NCBI GenBank assembly: GCA_934202525.1
Contig: CAKPYB010000013.1
Span: 1 to 64,000 of the forward strand
Direction of reading: 5' to 3'
Length of the DNA stretch: 64,000 nt
Source: an uncultured Prevotella sp.
GTDB taxonomy: Bacteria > Bacteroidota > Bacteroidia > Bacteroidales > Bacteroidaceae
The notes beneath the pieces are model-generated. The model was not told the DNA's origin and did no database searches. It saw only the letters and a program-made list of their open reading frames with translations. Positions within the stretch are counted from its first letter, which is position 1. Each line of letters begins with the position of its first letter. Of the stretch, positions 57,085 through 64,000 are shown piece after piece. Position numbers and translations under genes: made by a program.

Positions 57085-57810
57085 GTGGAAATTAAGAAAT
57101 CAAATAGCGCACAACTGGAAGATAAGCGGGTTACATTTTTCCTGCTAGGATTGTTGCTGGCTTTTACTTTCATCTTCGTAGGACTCCAATATCAGAGAGG
57201 TCCGCAGGGAGAAGATGACTTGTCTGAATCGATGGAAGATCTCTCACAGGATCTGGAAATGTCGGCTCGTCCCGACCAGAAAGATATGGTGAGTGCGGAG
57301 GCAGTTTCGGCTCCTGCCTCTAAGTCGATTACTCAGGAAGTGAAGGCTGCCGAACAACAGCCTCAGCAGGCTCCGACGAAAATCAGTTCTACAACCAGCG
57401 AACTGGTTATCGGCGACGGCTCGGGTGTAGTGGATGGAGCTGAGGTGAAGGATGCGGTTCCTGAAACTCCGATTGAGAATCCGGGAGCTGAGGCTCCGAT
57501 CAAACTGACGGTCGTGCAGAAGATACCGCAGTTTCCTGGTGGCTGGTCTGCCTTCATGCAGTGGCTTACCAAGAACCTGAAGTACCCTGTGGCTGCCCAG
57601 AAGAGTAAGATTCAGGGTACCGTAGTGGTATCTTTCATCGTGAACAAGGATGGAAGTGTTGCCAATATCAAGGTAAGCACTTCGGTAGATCCATTGCTCG
57701 ACAACGAGGCTTTGAGGGTGATGAAGATGATGCCGAAGTGGAAACCGGGCATCGATAAAGGCAAGGTCTGTCGCACGATGATTGCCATCCCGGTAGTGTT
57801 CCAGTTATAA
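57085..57810 (+). CDS. Energy transducer TonB
   Basis: 241 residues from a GTG start, chosen because VEIKKSNSAQLEDKR is the family's usual N-terminus and a membrane helix follows (FFLLGLLLAFTFIFVGL). A periplasmic linker rich in Pro, Glu and Ala (~45-150) leads to the TonB C-terminal domain: VVQKIPQFPGG, KYPVAAQKSKIQGTVVVSF and MPKWKPGIDKGK. It passes proton-motive energy from ExbB-ExbD to outer-membrane transporters such as the SusC proteins. The ExbBD genes are 2 kb downstream. Confidence 0.92.
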   Translation: MEIKKSNSAQLEDKRVTFFLLGLLLAFTFIFVGLQYQRGPQGEDDLSESMEDLSQDLEMSARPDQKDMVSAEAVSAPASKSITQEVKAAEQQPQQAPTKISSTTSELVIGDGSGVVDGAEVKDAVPETPIENPGAEAPIKLTVVQKIPQFPGGWSAFMQWLTKNLKYPVAAQKSKIQGTVVVSFIVNKDGSVANIKVSTSVDPLLDNEALRVMKMMPKWKPGIDKGKVCRTMIAIPVVFQL

Positions 57811-57858
57811 ATTAAGAATTATTCATTGTAAATTATACATTATAAATTATACATTATT

Positions 57859-58833
57859 ATGAAGACAGCAGATGAAATTTTAAGCATGGTAAATGAGTTT
57901 CTGGCTAATTTGCCTTACGAAAGAAAGCCAAAGTCTCTTTATGAGCCTATCAGATACGTACTTTCTATGGGTGGCAAGCGTATTCGTCCTACGCTCATGC
58001 TCCTGGGCTACAATCTTTTCAAGGACAATCCTGAGAAGATTCTGATGAATGCCGTTGCCCTGGAAACTTATCATAACTATACTTTGCTGCATGATGACCT
58101 GATGGACAATGCTGATTTGCGTCGCGGTCATGAAACGGTTCATAAGAAATGGGATGCCAATACGGCGATTCTTTCGGGCGACAGCATGCTCGTTCTGGCT
58201 TATGAGCGTATGGCTCAATGTGATGAAAAGCATCTCGCCAAGGTGTTGAAACTCTTTACGACCACTGCCCTTGAGATAGGTGAAGGTCAGCAGTTTGATA
58301 TGGAGTTTGAAAACCGCAACGATGTGAAGGAGGAGGAATATATTGAGATGATCCGCCTCAAGACCAGCGTTCTCCTGGCTTGTGCCCTGAAGATGGGAGC
58401 TATCCTTGCCGATGCTTCTGATGAGGATGCTGAGAACCTGTATAAGTTTGGCGAGCAGATTGGATTGGCGTTCCAGTTGCAGGATGATTACCTCGATGTT
58501 TACGGCGATACCAAGGTGTTCGGTAAGGAGATTGGTGGCGATATCACATCTAATAAGAAGACTTACATGCTCATCAATGCTTTCAATCTTGCCAACGACG
58601 CTCAGCGTGCAGAACTACAGAAGTGGGTGGATGCCGAGGAGTTCGAACGCGCAGAGAAGGTGGCTGCCGTTACCCGTCTATACAACGAGATTGGTATCGA
58701 CAAAATGGCGCAGGATAAGATTGCTTATTATTTCGAGCAGAGCAAGAAGTATCTGGATGCCGTGAATGTGCCTGCTGAGCGTAAGGAGGAATTGGCAAAG
58801 TATGCTCAGAAAATGATGAAGCGACAGTACTAA
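57859..58833 (+). CDS. Polyprenyl synthetase (trans-isoprenyl diphosphate synthase)
   Basis: 324 residues. The first Asp-rich motif is HDDLMDNADLRRG (D79 onwards) and the second is FQLQDDYLDVYGD; GGKRIRPTL is the substrate-binding start. It condenses IPP with an allylic diphosphate. Chain length cannot be set with certainty from the sequence; farnesyl/geranylgeranyl or the longer quinone side chain are possible. It shares a pathway with ispH nearby. 48 bases after tonB, 19 before tatD. Confidence 0.9.
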   Translation: MKTADEILSMVNEFLANLPYERKPKSLYEPIRYVLSMGGKRIRPTLMLLGYNLFKDNPEKILMNAVALETYHNYTLLHDDLMDNADLRRGHETVHKKWDANTAILSGDSMLVLAYERMAQCDEKHLAKVLKLFTTTALEIGEGQQFDMEFENRNDVKEEEYIEMIRLKTSVLLACALKMGAILADASDEDAENLYKFGEQIGLAFQLQDDYLDVYGDTKVFGKEIGGDITSNKKTYMLINAFNLANDAQRAELQKWVDAEEFERAEKVAAVTRLYNEIGIDKMAQDKIAYYFEQSKKYLDAVNVPAERKEELAKYAQKMMKRQY

Positions 58834-58852
58834 TCATAAAGTTCAAAGTTCA

Positions 58853-59689
58853 ATGTTCAAAGTCATAGATACACATACGCATTTCGATGCGGAGGAGTTT
58901 GATGAGGATAGGGCGGAGGCTTTCGCCCGTGCCAAGGAAGCGGGGGTAGGCAAGGTGTTCTTGCCTGCCATCGATGTGAAGACCACACACGCGGTACTGG
59001 CATTGGCTAAGGAATATCCGGGCTATGCTTATCCGATGATTGGTCTGCATCCTGAAGAGGTGAAGGAAGACTGGAAGGAACAGCTGGCTGAACTCCGGAA
59101 GATTCTGGAGGAACATCGCATGATAGGTAATGCCTGTCAGACGGATTCTCCTCAGTTTTCAGACTTGATTGCTATCGGAGAGGTAGGACTTGATTATTAC
59201 TGGAGCCGTGAGTTCGAAAACGAGCAGCTCGAGGCTTTCGAGGAACAGGTAAAATGGTCGGTAGAAACCGGGCTGCCGCTGATGATTCATTGTCGCAAGG
59301 CGCAGAATGAGATGGTGCATCTGCTCAGAAAGTATGAGAAGGAACTGCCGGGTGGCGTCTTCCATTGCTTTACGGGCAATCAGAAGGAAGCCGAAGAACT
59401 GCTCTCCTTCGATAAGTTTGTCTTGGGCGTCGGTGGTGTATCTACCTTCAAGAGCAGTCATCTCAGAGAAGATCTGCCGGCTGTGGTTCCTCTGGATCGC
59501 ATCGTTCTGGAGACTGACAGTCCGTATATGGCGCCTGTTCCTTATCGCGGCAAGCGTAACGAGAGTGCTTTTGTGGTAGAAGTGATGAAGACGCTCGCCA
59601 AGGCTTATGGCATAAGCGAAGAGGAGTTTGCCCGACAGACCAACCTCAATGCAGAGCGGGTTTTCCCGCTATCTGTGTCCCAGGTATAG
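58853..59689 (+). CDS. TatD family metal-dependent hydrolase
   Basis: 278 residues. DTHTHFD (metal), GEVGLDYYW, PLMIHCRKA, FHCFTGN and ETDSPYM are the TatD signature set. These enzymes are metal-dependent DNases active in DNA quality control. The insert NACQTDSPQFSDL before the second metal motif is slightly longer than usual. Last gene of the tonB-prenyl synthase-tatD unit. Confidence 0.92.
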   Translation: MFKVIDTHTHFDAEEFDEDRAEAFARAKEAGVGKVFLPAIDVKTTHAVLALAKEYPGYAYPMIGLHPEEVKEDWKEQLAELRKILEEHRMIGNACQTDSPQFSDLIAIGEVGLDYYWSREFENEQLEAFEEQVKWSVETGLPLMIHCRKAQNEMVHLLRKYEKELPGGVFHCFTGNQKEAEELLSFDKFVLGVGGVSTFKSSHLREDLPAVVPLDRIVLETDSPYMAPVPYRGKRNESAFVVEVMKTLAKAYGISEEEFARQTNLNAERVFPLSVSQV

Positions 59690-59763
59690 CACGTAAGTGT
59701 TCTAAACTCCTTAAATAAACATAAAAAAACAATGAAAGTTATGGTATTTCGGAGGAAAAGCAA

Positions 59764-59771
59764 TAATTTTG
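59764..59771 (+). promoter_or_regulatory. Promoter box of the tRNA-Ser unit
   Basis: TAATTTTG followed by C, about 60 bases before the tRNA. It may also transcribe the ExbB operon. Confidence 0.55.
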
Positions 59772-59830
59772 CACTTCGAAATTGTTGCAGCAGCATGTTG
59801 CGGCGATTTAAGAAGAGTTCTTCGGAATAT

Positions 59831-59918
59831 GGAAAGGTGCTCGAGTGGCTGAAGAGGCACGCCTGGAAAGCGTGTAACCGGCAAAACCGGTTCGGGGGTT
59901 CGAATCCCCCTCTTTCCG
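59831..59918 (+). tRNA. tRNA-Ser(GGA)
   Basis: 88 bases. Acceptor GGAAAGG pairs with TCTTTCC (one wobble); the anticodon stem CACGC/GCGTG holds the loop CTGGAAA with anticodon GGA. It has the long variable arm expected of a class II tRNA (AACCGGCAAAACCGGTT) and a T arm GGGGGTTCGAATCCCCC. The 3' CCA is not encoded. D-loop GAGTGGCTGAAGAGGC fits tRNA-Ser. Confidence 0.95.
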
Positions 59919-59941
59919 CTTTTATATATATAATAAGGTAT

Positions 59942-60655
59942 ATGAAGAAAAATACAGCTATTGCACGTTTTGCAATATTGGTTTTCACATGGATGTGTTC
60001 TCTGCCTATGATGGCTCAAGAAGAGAACATGGGATTTCATCAAGCTCTTAAGACAAAGTTTATAGAGGGTAATGCGGGATTTATGTCTCTCGTTGCCATC
60101 GCCCTCATCGTGGGTATGGCTTTCTGTATCGAGCGCATCATCTATCTGAGTCTCTCCGAAATCAACGCCAAGAAGTTGATGCAGGATATCGACCAGAAGG
60201 TGTCGGCGGGAGATGTGGAAGGGGCTAAGACGCTCTGCCGGAATACCCGCGGACCGGTGGCTTCTATCTGCTACCAGGGTTTGATGCATATCAGCGAGAG
60301 TCTTGATGACATTGAGCGCTCGGTAAGCGGATATGGTACCGTTCAGGCGGCTAATCTGGAGAAGGGCTGCTCCTGGATCAAACTCTTTATCGCTATGGCG
60401 CCATCGCTCGGATTCCTCGGAACCGTGATTGGTATGGTCATGTCGTTCGACCAGATTCAGCAGGCGGGCGATATCAGTCCTACTATCGTTGCTTCGGGTA
60501 TGAAAGTGGCGCTCATCACTACTATCTTCGGTATCATCGTAGCCCTCATCCTTCAGGTTTTCTACAACTACATCGTTTCTAAGGTGGAGCACCTGACAAG
60601 CCAGATGGAGGAGTCGGCGGTTACTTTAATGGATATTATTGCCAAGAATAAATAA
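59942..60655 (+). CDS. exbB: ExbB/TolQ/MotA family proton-channel protein
   Basis: 237 residues from ATG 59942; a longer open frame from 59732 runs through the tRNA and is rejected. An N-terminal hydrophobic signal-like segment is followed by a first membrane helix (FMSLVAIALIVGMAFCIERI). The conserved core has APSLGFLGTVIGMVMSFD and MKVALITTIFGIIVALILQVFYN. It forms the proton-conducting channel that drives TonB. First of a four-gene operon with two ExbD-like genes. Confidence 0.9.
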   Translation: MKKNTAIARFAILVFTWMCSLPMMAQEENMGFHQALKTKFIEGNAGFMSLVAIALIVGMAFCIERIIYLSLSEINAKKLMQDIDQKVSAGDVEGAKTLCRNTRGPVASICYQGLMHISESLDDIERSVSGYGTVQAANLEKGCSWIKLFIAMAPSLGFLGTVIGMVMSFDQIQQAGDISPTIVASGMKVALITTIFGIIVALILQVFYNYIVSKVEHLTSQMEESAVTLMDIIAKNK

Positions 60656-60667
60656 ACGAAGAGAGAA

Positions 60668-61180
60668 ATGGTTAAATTTCAATTTTCAAAGCAGAAGACG
60701 AAATCGGCCGAAAAGATATCGCAGCAGGTGTTCTATATCATGATAGGACTGGCGGTGCTGGTTTTCGGTCTGTTCTTTTTGGTAGGCTACGATCTGCCTT
60801 TCGAAGAGAACCCTGACTTCAATGCGCCTCTCTTTACCGATGTGCTCATCCTGCTGATGTGGCTCTTTCTGATAGGAGGTACAGGTCTGGCAGTCTTTTC
60901 GATGATCAGAGATTATCGCAGCAGCAAGTCGGAGGCTGTAGTGAATGGCATTCCCGTGCGCCGCATCTTCCGCATCACATGGATTGGAACTTTGGCAGTT
61001 TTGCTGCTTACCTTCCTTTTGGGTGGTTCTGCTCCGATGCTCATCAATGGCGAGAACTATGCCGACTGGCTCTGGCTCAAGCTTTCAGATATGTTTGTCA
61101 TCACATCGCTCCTGATGCTGGTGGCAGGAATCGGTGCCGTCTGTTTCGGTGCCACACGTTATACTCGGAAGAAAAACTAA
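60668..61180 (+). CDS. Inner-membrane protein of the ExbBD operon
   Basis: 170 residues, not recognised as a named family. Four hydrophobic segments: VFYIMIGLAVLVFGLFFLVG, DVLILLMWLFLIGGTGLAVF, ITWIGTLAVLLLTFLLG and FVITSLLMLVAGIGAVCFG. It lies 12 bases after exbB and 41 before the first exbD, so it is very likely co-transcribed. Genes for such membrane proteins occur between exbB and exbD in related Bacteroidota; the role is unknown. Confidence 0.75.
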   Translation: MVKFQFSKQKTKSAEKISQQVFYIMIGLAVLVFGLFFLVGYDLPFEENPDFNAPLFTDVLILLMWLFLIGGTGLAVFSMIRDYRSSKSEAVVNGIPVRRIFRITWIGTLAVLLLTFLLGGSAPMLINGENYADWLWLKLSDMFVITSLLMLVAGIGAVCFGATRYTRKKN

Positions 61181-61221
61181 AGAGAGCTCTTGCCTCTCTA
61201 TTCTATAAATAAGAATTAAAT

Positions 61222-61839
61222 ATGCTGATTAGAAGGAAGCAACACGAAACCCCGGGACTGAATACCACATCTACAGCCGACATCTCGTTCATGCTGTTGA
61301 TATTCTTCCTTGTCACCACATCGATGGATGTGGATAAGGGACTGTTGCGCCAACTCCCTTCACCTGAACCGCAGAAGAAGGAACAGCAGCAGACGGTGGT
61401 AGACAAGGCTAATCTGATGGAGCTGCGCCTGACGGCTGGCGATACGCTTTTGGTCAACGGTAAGCCGATGAAGGTGAGCCAGCTCAAGGAAGAAACTATC
61501 CGCTTTGTACACCGCCTGGGCAAGAAACATCTCATCTCTATTGAGAGTGACCGCGATGCCGACTATAAACTCTATTTCCAGATGCAGAACCAGCTGATGG
61601 AGGCATACAGTCAGCTACGCAACGAAACAGCCCAGAAGAAATATCACAGGGATTATGCCCTCTTGAACAATGACCAGAAAGAACAGGTGCGCAACATCTG
61701 TCCGCAGCGCATCACAGAGTCGTATGCCAACGCAATGACTCATGCCGACCAGCGTATTGATGCCAATGCTGAAGAAAAGCAAGGGGAAGAGAAAACGATA
61801 GAAACAGCTACTGAACAGCAGAAAGGAGGTAAACAATGA
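61222..61839 (+). CDS. ExbD/TolR-like protein 1
   Basis: 205 residues. A short cytoplasmic start (PGLNTTSTADISFMLLIFF) includes the conserved Asp at the beginning of the single membrane helix. The periplasmic part carries the ExbD fold (VNGKPMKVSQL; ISIESDRDADYKLYFQMQ) and a Gln/Glu-rich tail. Partner of ExbB in the proton channel. Overlaps the next gene by four bases (ATGA). Confidence 0.9.
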   Translation: MLIRRKQHETPGLNTTSTADISFMLLIFFLVTTSMDVDKGLLRQLPSPEPQKKEQQQTVVDKANLMELRLTAGDTLLVNGKPMKVSQLKEETIRFVHRLGKKHLISIESDRDADYKLYFQMQNQLMEAYSQLRNETAQKKYHRDYALLNNDQKEQVRNICPQRITESYANAMTHADQRIDANAEEKQGEEKTIETATEQQKGGKQ

Positions 61840-62300
61840 TGAATTTTCATAAGAAATCGCATGAAGTGCCAGGGTTGAATACATCTTCTCTGCCAGACCT
61901 CATTTTCTCCGTACTGTTCTTCTTTATGATTGTTACCCACATGCGCCAGGTTACCTTGAAGGTAGACTGCCGTTTGCCACAAGGCAAGGAACTCACCCGC
62001 CTGACCAAAAAATCGGCGGTGAGCCATATTTATATAGGTAAGCCAACCAAAGAGATGCAGGCAAAGTATGGTACCGGTACCCAGATTCAGTTGAATGATA
62101 AGTTTGCTTCGGCTCCCGAAGTGATGGATTACATTTCGGCAGAAAAGAAGCGTATGTCACCGGAAGACCAGAAGCTGATGACCGTATCAATCAAAGCAGA
62201 TCAGGAAACCAAGATGGGTGTGATAACCGACGTAAAGCAGGCTTTGCGCCAGGCAAAAGCACTAAAAATCAGTTATTCTGCCACAGAAAAAGGAAAATAA
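61836..62300 (+). CDS. ExbD/TolR-like protein 2
   Basis: 154 residues. PGLNTSSLPDLIFSVLFFFM places the Asp at the start of the membrane helix, as in the gene before. Periplasmic region TVSIKADQETKMGVITDVKQALRQA is ExbD-like. Two ExbD paralogs with one ExbB is the normal Bacteroidota arrangement. Translation from the ATGATG at 61836 or 61839. Confidence 0.9.
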   Translation: MMNFHKKSHEVPGLNTSSLPDLIFSVLFFFMIVTHMRQVTLKVDCRLPQGKELTRLTKKSAVSHIYIGKPTKEMQAKYGTGTQIQLNDKFASAPEVMDYISAEKKRMSPEDQKLMTVSIKADQETKMGVITDVKQALRQAKALKISYSATEKGK

Positions 62301-62331
62301 TATTAATTTATCATGTTTTTCTCTTAAAAAA

Positions 62332-62362
62332 TTGCTTTTATTAATTTTTTGTATTATCTTTG
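62332..62362 (+). promoter_or_regulatory. Promoter of the Lrp-type regulator
   Basis: TTG at 62332-62334 and TATCTTTG at 62355-62362, spacer 20 bp. The transcript start near 62368 rules out the upstream ATG at 62349. Confidence 0.7.
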
Positions 62363-62381
62363 CAACCAAATTATTAGTATT

Positions 62382-62900
62382 ATGTCAAAACAAATTTTAG
62401 ATTCATTAGATAGGCAGATTCTGAAGCTGATTTCTCAGGATGCCCGTATTCCATTTTTGGAAGTGGCACGCGCTTGCAATGTGAGCGGTGCTGCCATTCA
62501 TCAGCGTGTTGCTAAACTTACAAATCTTGGTATCATCAAGGGTTCACAATTCATCATTGACCCAGAAAAGATAGGTTACGAAACTTGTGCTTATATGGGA
62601 CTCTATCTGAAGGAGCCTGAGAAGTTTGACCAGGTTGTAGAGGAGTTGAAGAAGATTCCTGAGGTTGTAGAGTGTCACTATACTACAGGCGGCTTTGATA
62701 TGTTTATCAAGATTTACGCGCTGAACAACCATCATCTTCTGGAAATCATCCATGACAAGTTGCAGCCACTGGGATTGTCTCGCAGCGAGACCATCATTTC
62801 TTTCAATGCATCTATCAACCGTCAGCTTTCTATGCAGGACCTCAAGAGTTTCAACGATGATGAAGAGGAAACTGATGAGGAGGCTGCAGCAGAGAAATAA
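62382..62900 (+). CDS. Lrp/AsnC family transcriptional regulator
   Basis: 172 residues from ATG 62382. The winged helix-turn-helix is at the N-terminus (LDRQILKLISQDARIPFLEV, split here by motif into LDRQILKLISQDAR and ACNVSGAAIHQRVAKL). The C-terminal effector-binding AsnC_trans_reg domain follows (PEVVECHYTTGGFDMFIKI). The acidic tail (DDEEETDEEAAAEK) is typical of Bacteroidota members. Ligand, probably an amino acid, unknown. Single gene with its own promoter and terminator. Confidence 0.9.
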   Translation: MSKQILDSLDRQILKLISQDARIPFLEVARACNVSGAAIHQRVAKLTNLGIIKGSQFIIDPEKIGYETCAYMGLYLKEPEKFDQVVEELKKIPEVVECHYTTGGFDMFIKIYALNNHHLLEIIHDKLQPLGLSRSETIISFNASINRQLSMQDLKSFNDDEEETDEEAAAEK

Positions 62901-62915
62901 GATATAAAAAGAAAA

Positions 62916-62947
62916 AAAGCAGTAGCTCCCTGCGGGATTACTGCTTT
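62916..62947. terminator. Bidirectional terminator between lrp-type gene and folA
   Basis: Stem AAAGCAGTA / TACTGCTTT with an inner CCC / GGG. A-rich before and T after; it includes the folA stop codon. Confidence 0.75.
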
Positions 62948-63459
62948 CTATAAAGGGTGAGGAATGTGAACGGTAAGCCGTTTTCATTCCTCATTTCTTT
63001 TTCTGTCACTTCCCATTCTGCCGGATTGATTTCCGGAAAGAAGGTATCGGCATGTTCTGGTTCCTTTTCTACGATTGTGAGATAAAGCTTGTCTGCAAAA
63101 GGCAAAGCCTGTTCATATATGCTGGCTCCTCCGATGATGAAACATTCATCTGATGCTTCTTTGCTTCCAACCTCTTCTTTGTTTCCAACCTCTTCTTTCC
63201 TTGCTGCCAGCGCTTCTTCCAGAGAGGTGTATACTTCGCACCCTGTTATCTGCTCTTTTGTCTTCGAGATAACAATATTGCGGCGGTTGGGCAAGGCTCC
63301 GTTCGGCAGCGACTCAAATGTCTTTCTGCCCATGATGATCGTATGTCCAGTTGTGAGCATACGAAATCGGGTCATGTCCGATGGGATGGCGTAGAGCAAC
63401 CGGTTCTTGTACCCGATAGCTCTATGCACTTTTGATATACAGGCGATGATGCTGAGCAT
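62938..63459 (-). CDS. folA: Dihydrofolate reductase
   Basis: 173 residues. Motifs include IIACISKVHRAIGYKNRL, HTIIMGRKTFESLP and FIIGGASIYEQALPFADKLYLT; family length is 160-170. A short duplicated insert (EEVGNKEEVGSKEA, encoded around 63160-63200) sits in a surface loop before the FIIGGASIY strand. It reduces dihydrofolate to tetrahydrofolate. Starts three bases after the rsmF stop, so the two are co-transcribed. Confidence 0.93.
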   Translation of the reverse strand: MLSIIACISKVHRAIGYKNRLLYAIPSDMTRFRMLTTGHTIIMGRKTFESLPNGALPNRRNIVISKTKEQITGCEVYTSLEEALAARKEEVGNKEEVGSKEASDECFIIGGASIYEQALPFADKLYLTIVEKEPEHADTFFPEINPAEWEVTEKEMRNENGLPFTFLTLYRKQ

Positions 63460-63462
63460 AAA

Positions 63463-64000
63463 CTATAAACTGTTAACTGTAAACTGTTCTTCCGGAACAT
63501 GGCTACTCTTGATCTTCCACTCCTGCGGATAGAGGTTGTTGGCACGGTTGCCAATGTTCTTTTCCCAGCCTATCGGAACCTGTCTGTAGGTTACCAGTAC
63601 ATAACCCTTAGGCGTATCGGCAGGCAGATTCACAGCCTCCTTGCGAAGGTAGCGGATGGCATCATCGTAGGATAACTCCACCTGAGGGAAGTTTTCTTTG
63701 TTGAGCATCGTAGAGAGGGCGAGAGCCTGGTCAGGGATGAGACCCTTTCCCTTGTCTGTTCCCAGTTTCACACCGGCATGCAGCACCTTCAGGTTCTTTT
63801 CAGCCTGGTCGTAGATGTCTTTCCATCTGCCCGGAATGGCGTAAACCGTCTCGTTGCTCTCTGCTGGCATCCATTCCGTATCAGTCTTCAGCCAGCCGTT
63901 CGGAATCTCCAGCCCCTTTCCCTTAGCCACCTTCTTGTCTTTCTTTTTCTTATCCTTCCTGTTCTCCTTGGCTGAAGAACCTGCTTCCCATTCGCCCTCT
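63463..64000 (-). CDS. rsmF: RsmF-like 16S rRNA m5C methyltransferase, C-terminal part
   Basis: Open to the window edge; only the C-terminal ~178 codons are inside. A Lys-rich linker (KDKKKKDKKVAKGKG) leads to the RsmF C-terminal PUA-like domain, with HAGVKLGTDKGKGLIPDQAL and VELSYDDAIRYLRKEAVNL, ending GWEKNIGNRANNLYPQEWK. The methyltransferase domain with its catalytic cysteines lies outside. Assignment to RsmF rests on this C-terminal domain. Confidence 0.75.
   Translation of the reverse strand, partial: EGEWEAGSSAKENRKDKKKKDKKVAKGKGLEIPNGWLKTDTEWMPAESNETVYAIPGRWKDIYDQAEKNLKVLHAGVKLGTDKGKGLIPDQALALSTMLNKENFPQVELSYDDAIRYLRKEAVNLPADTPKGYVLVTYRQVPIGWEKNIGNRANNLYPQEWKIKSSHVPEEQFTVNSL

Noticed and set aside
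59732..59941. Upstream extension of the ExbB-like gene
   Set aside because: The extension runs through the complete tRNA-Ser gene; the ATG at 59942 starts the conserved protein.

Overview
The window looks like a chromosomal segment of a gut Bacteroidota of the Prevotella/Segatella type. The evidence is Bacteroidota promoters (a TAnnTTTG box, often with TTTG about 20 bp upstream) in front of most transcription units, two SusC/SusD polysaccharide utilisation loci (PULs), a hybrid two-component regulator, a PorQ-like type IX secretion protein with a T9SS-like tail on a surface protein, and BspA-type repeats. Species is inferred, not proven.

Region 1 (1-8,590) holds two paralogous copies of one locus: AraC-type regulator, a hairpin plus direct-repeat array, a strong promoter, an 86-90 aa membrane protein, a large BspA-like secreted protein, and a 47-55 aa peptide starting MKKK. 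Copy 1 (1-4,950) looks intact apart from the window edge. Copy 2 (6,803-8,499) has lost the regulator's N-terminus and the first ~3 kb of the surface-protein gene. In the regulators, the last ~55 codons are almost identical except at two recognition-helix residues, and the adjacent DNA repeats differ between the copies in a matching way. An AlbA_2/AAA_4 regulator with an 11-bp tandem repeat in its coding sequence lies between the copies.

Region 2 (8,590-11,710) carries a DUF4160/DUF2442 gene pair between two near-identical terminators, a broken AAA-ATPase/PD-(D/E)XK gene, a 125-bp dispersed palindromic repeat (second copy at 23,096), and a secreted esterase.

Region 3 (11,710-43,300) is carbohydrate metabolism. 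PUL 1 is susC-susD-GH30-surface glycan-binding protein, followed by a SusR-like DUF6377 regulator; the order suggests beta-1,6-glucan. An AAA_14/DUF4143 ATPase, an M18 aminopeptidase and rmuC intervene. PUL 2 is a hybrid two-component system, GH5, susC, susD, binding protein and GH3, probably for a beta-1,4-containing glucan. uxuB and uxuA (glucuronate pathway) follow. A GH94 phosphorylase at 44,643 could take up the cello-oligosaccharide products.

Region 4 (43,300-64,000) is mostly core genome: an alpha-2-macroglobulin, DUF1573 protein and ispH; cmk and porQ; tonB, a prenyl synthase and tatD; tRNA-Ser(GGA); an ExbB/ExbD/ExbD operon; an Lrp-type regulator; folA and rsmF. The 0.8-kb gap at 43,848-44,642 is rich in repeats and hairpins, including a perfect 37-bp inverted repeat.
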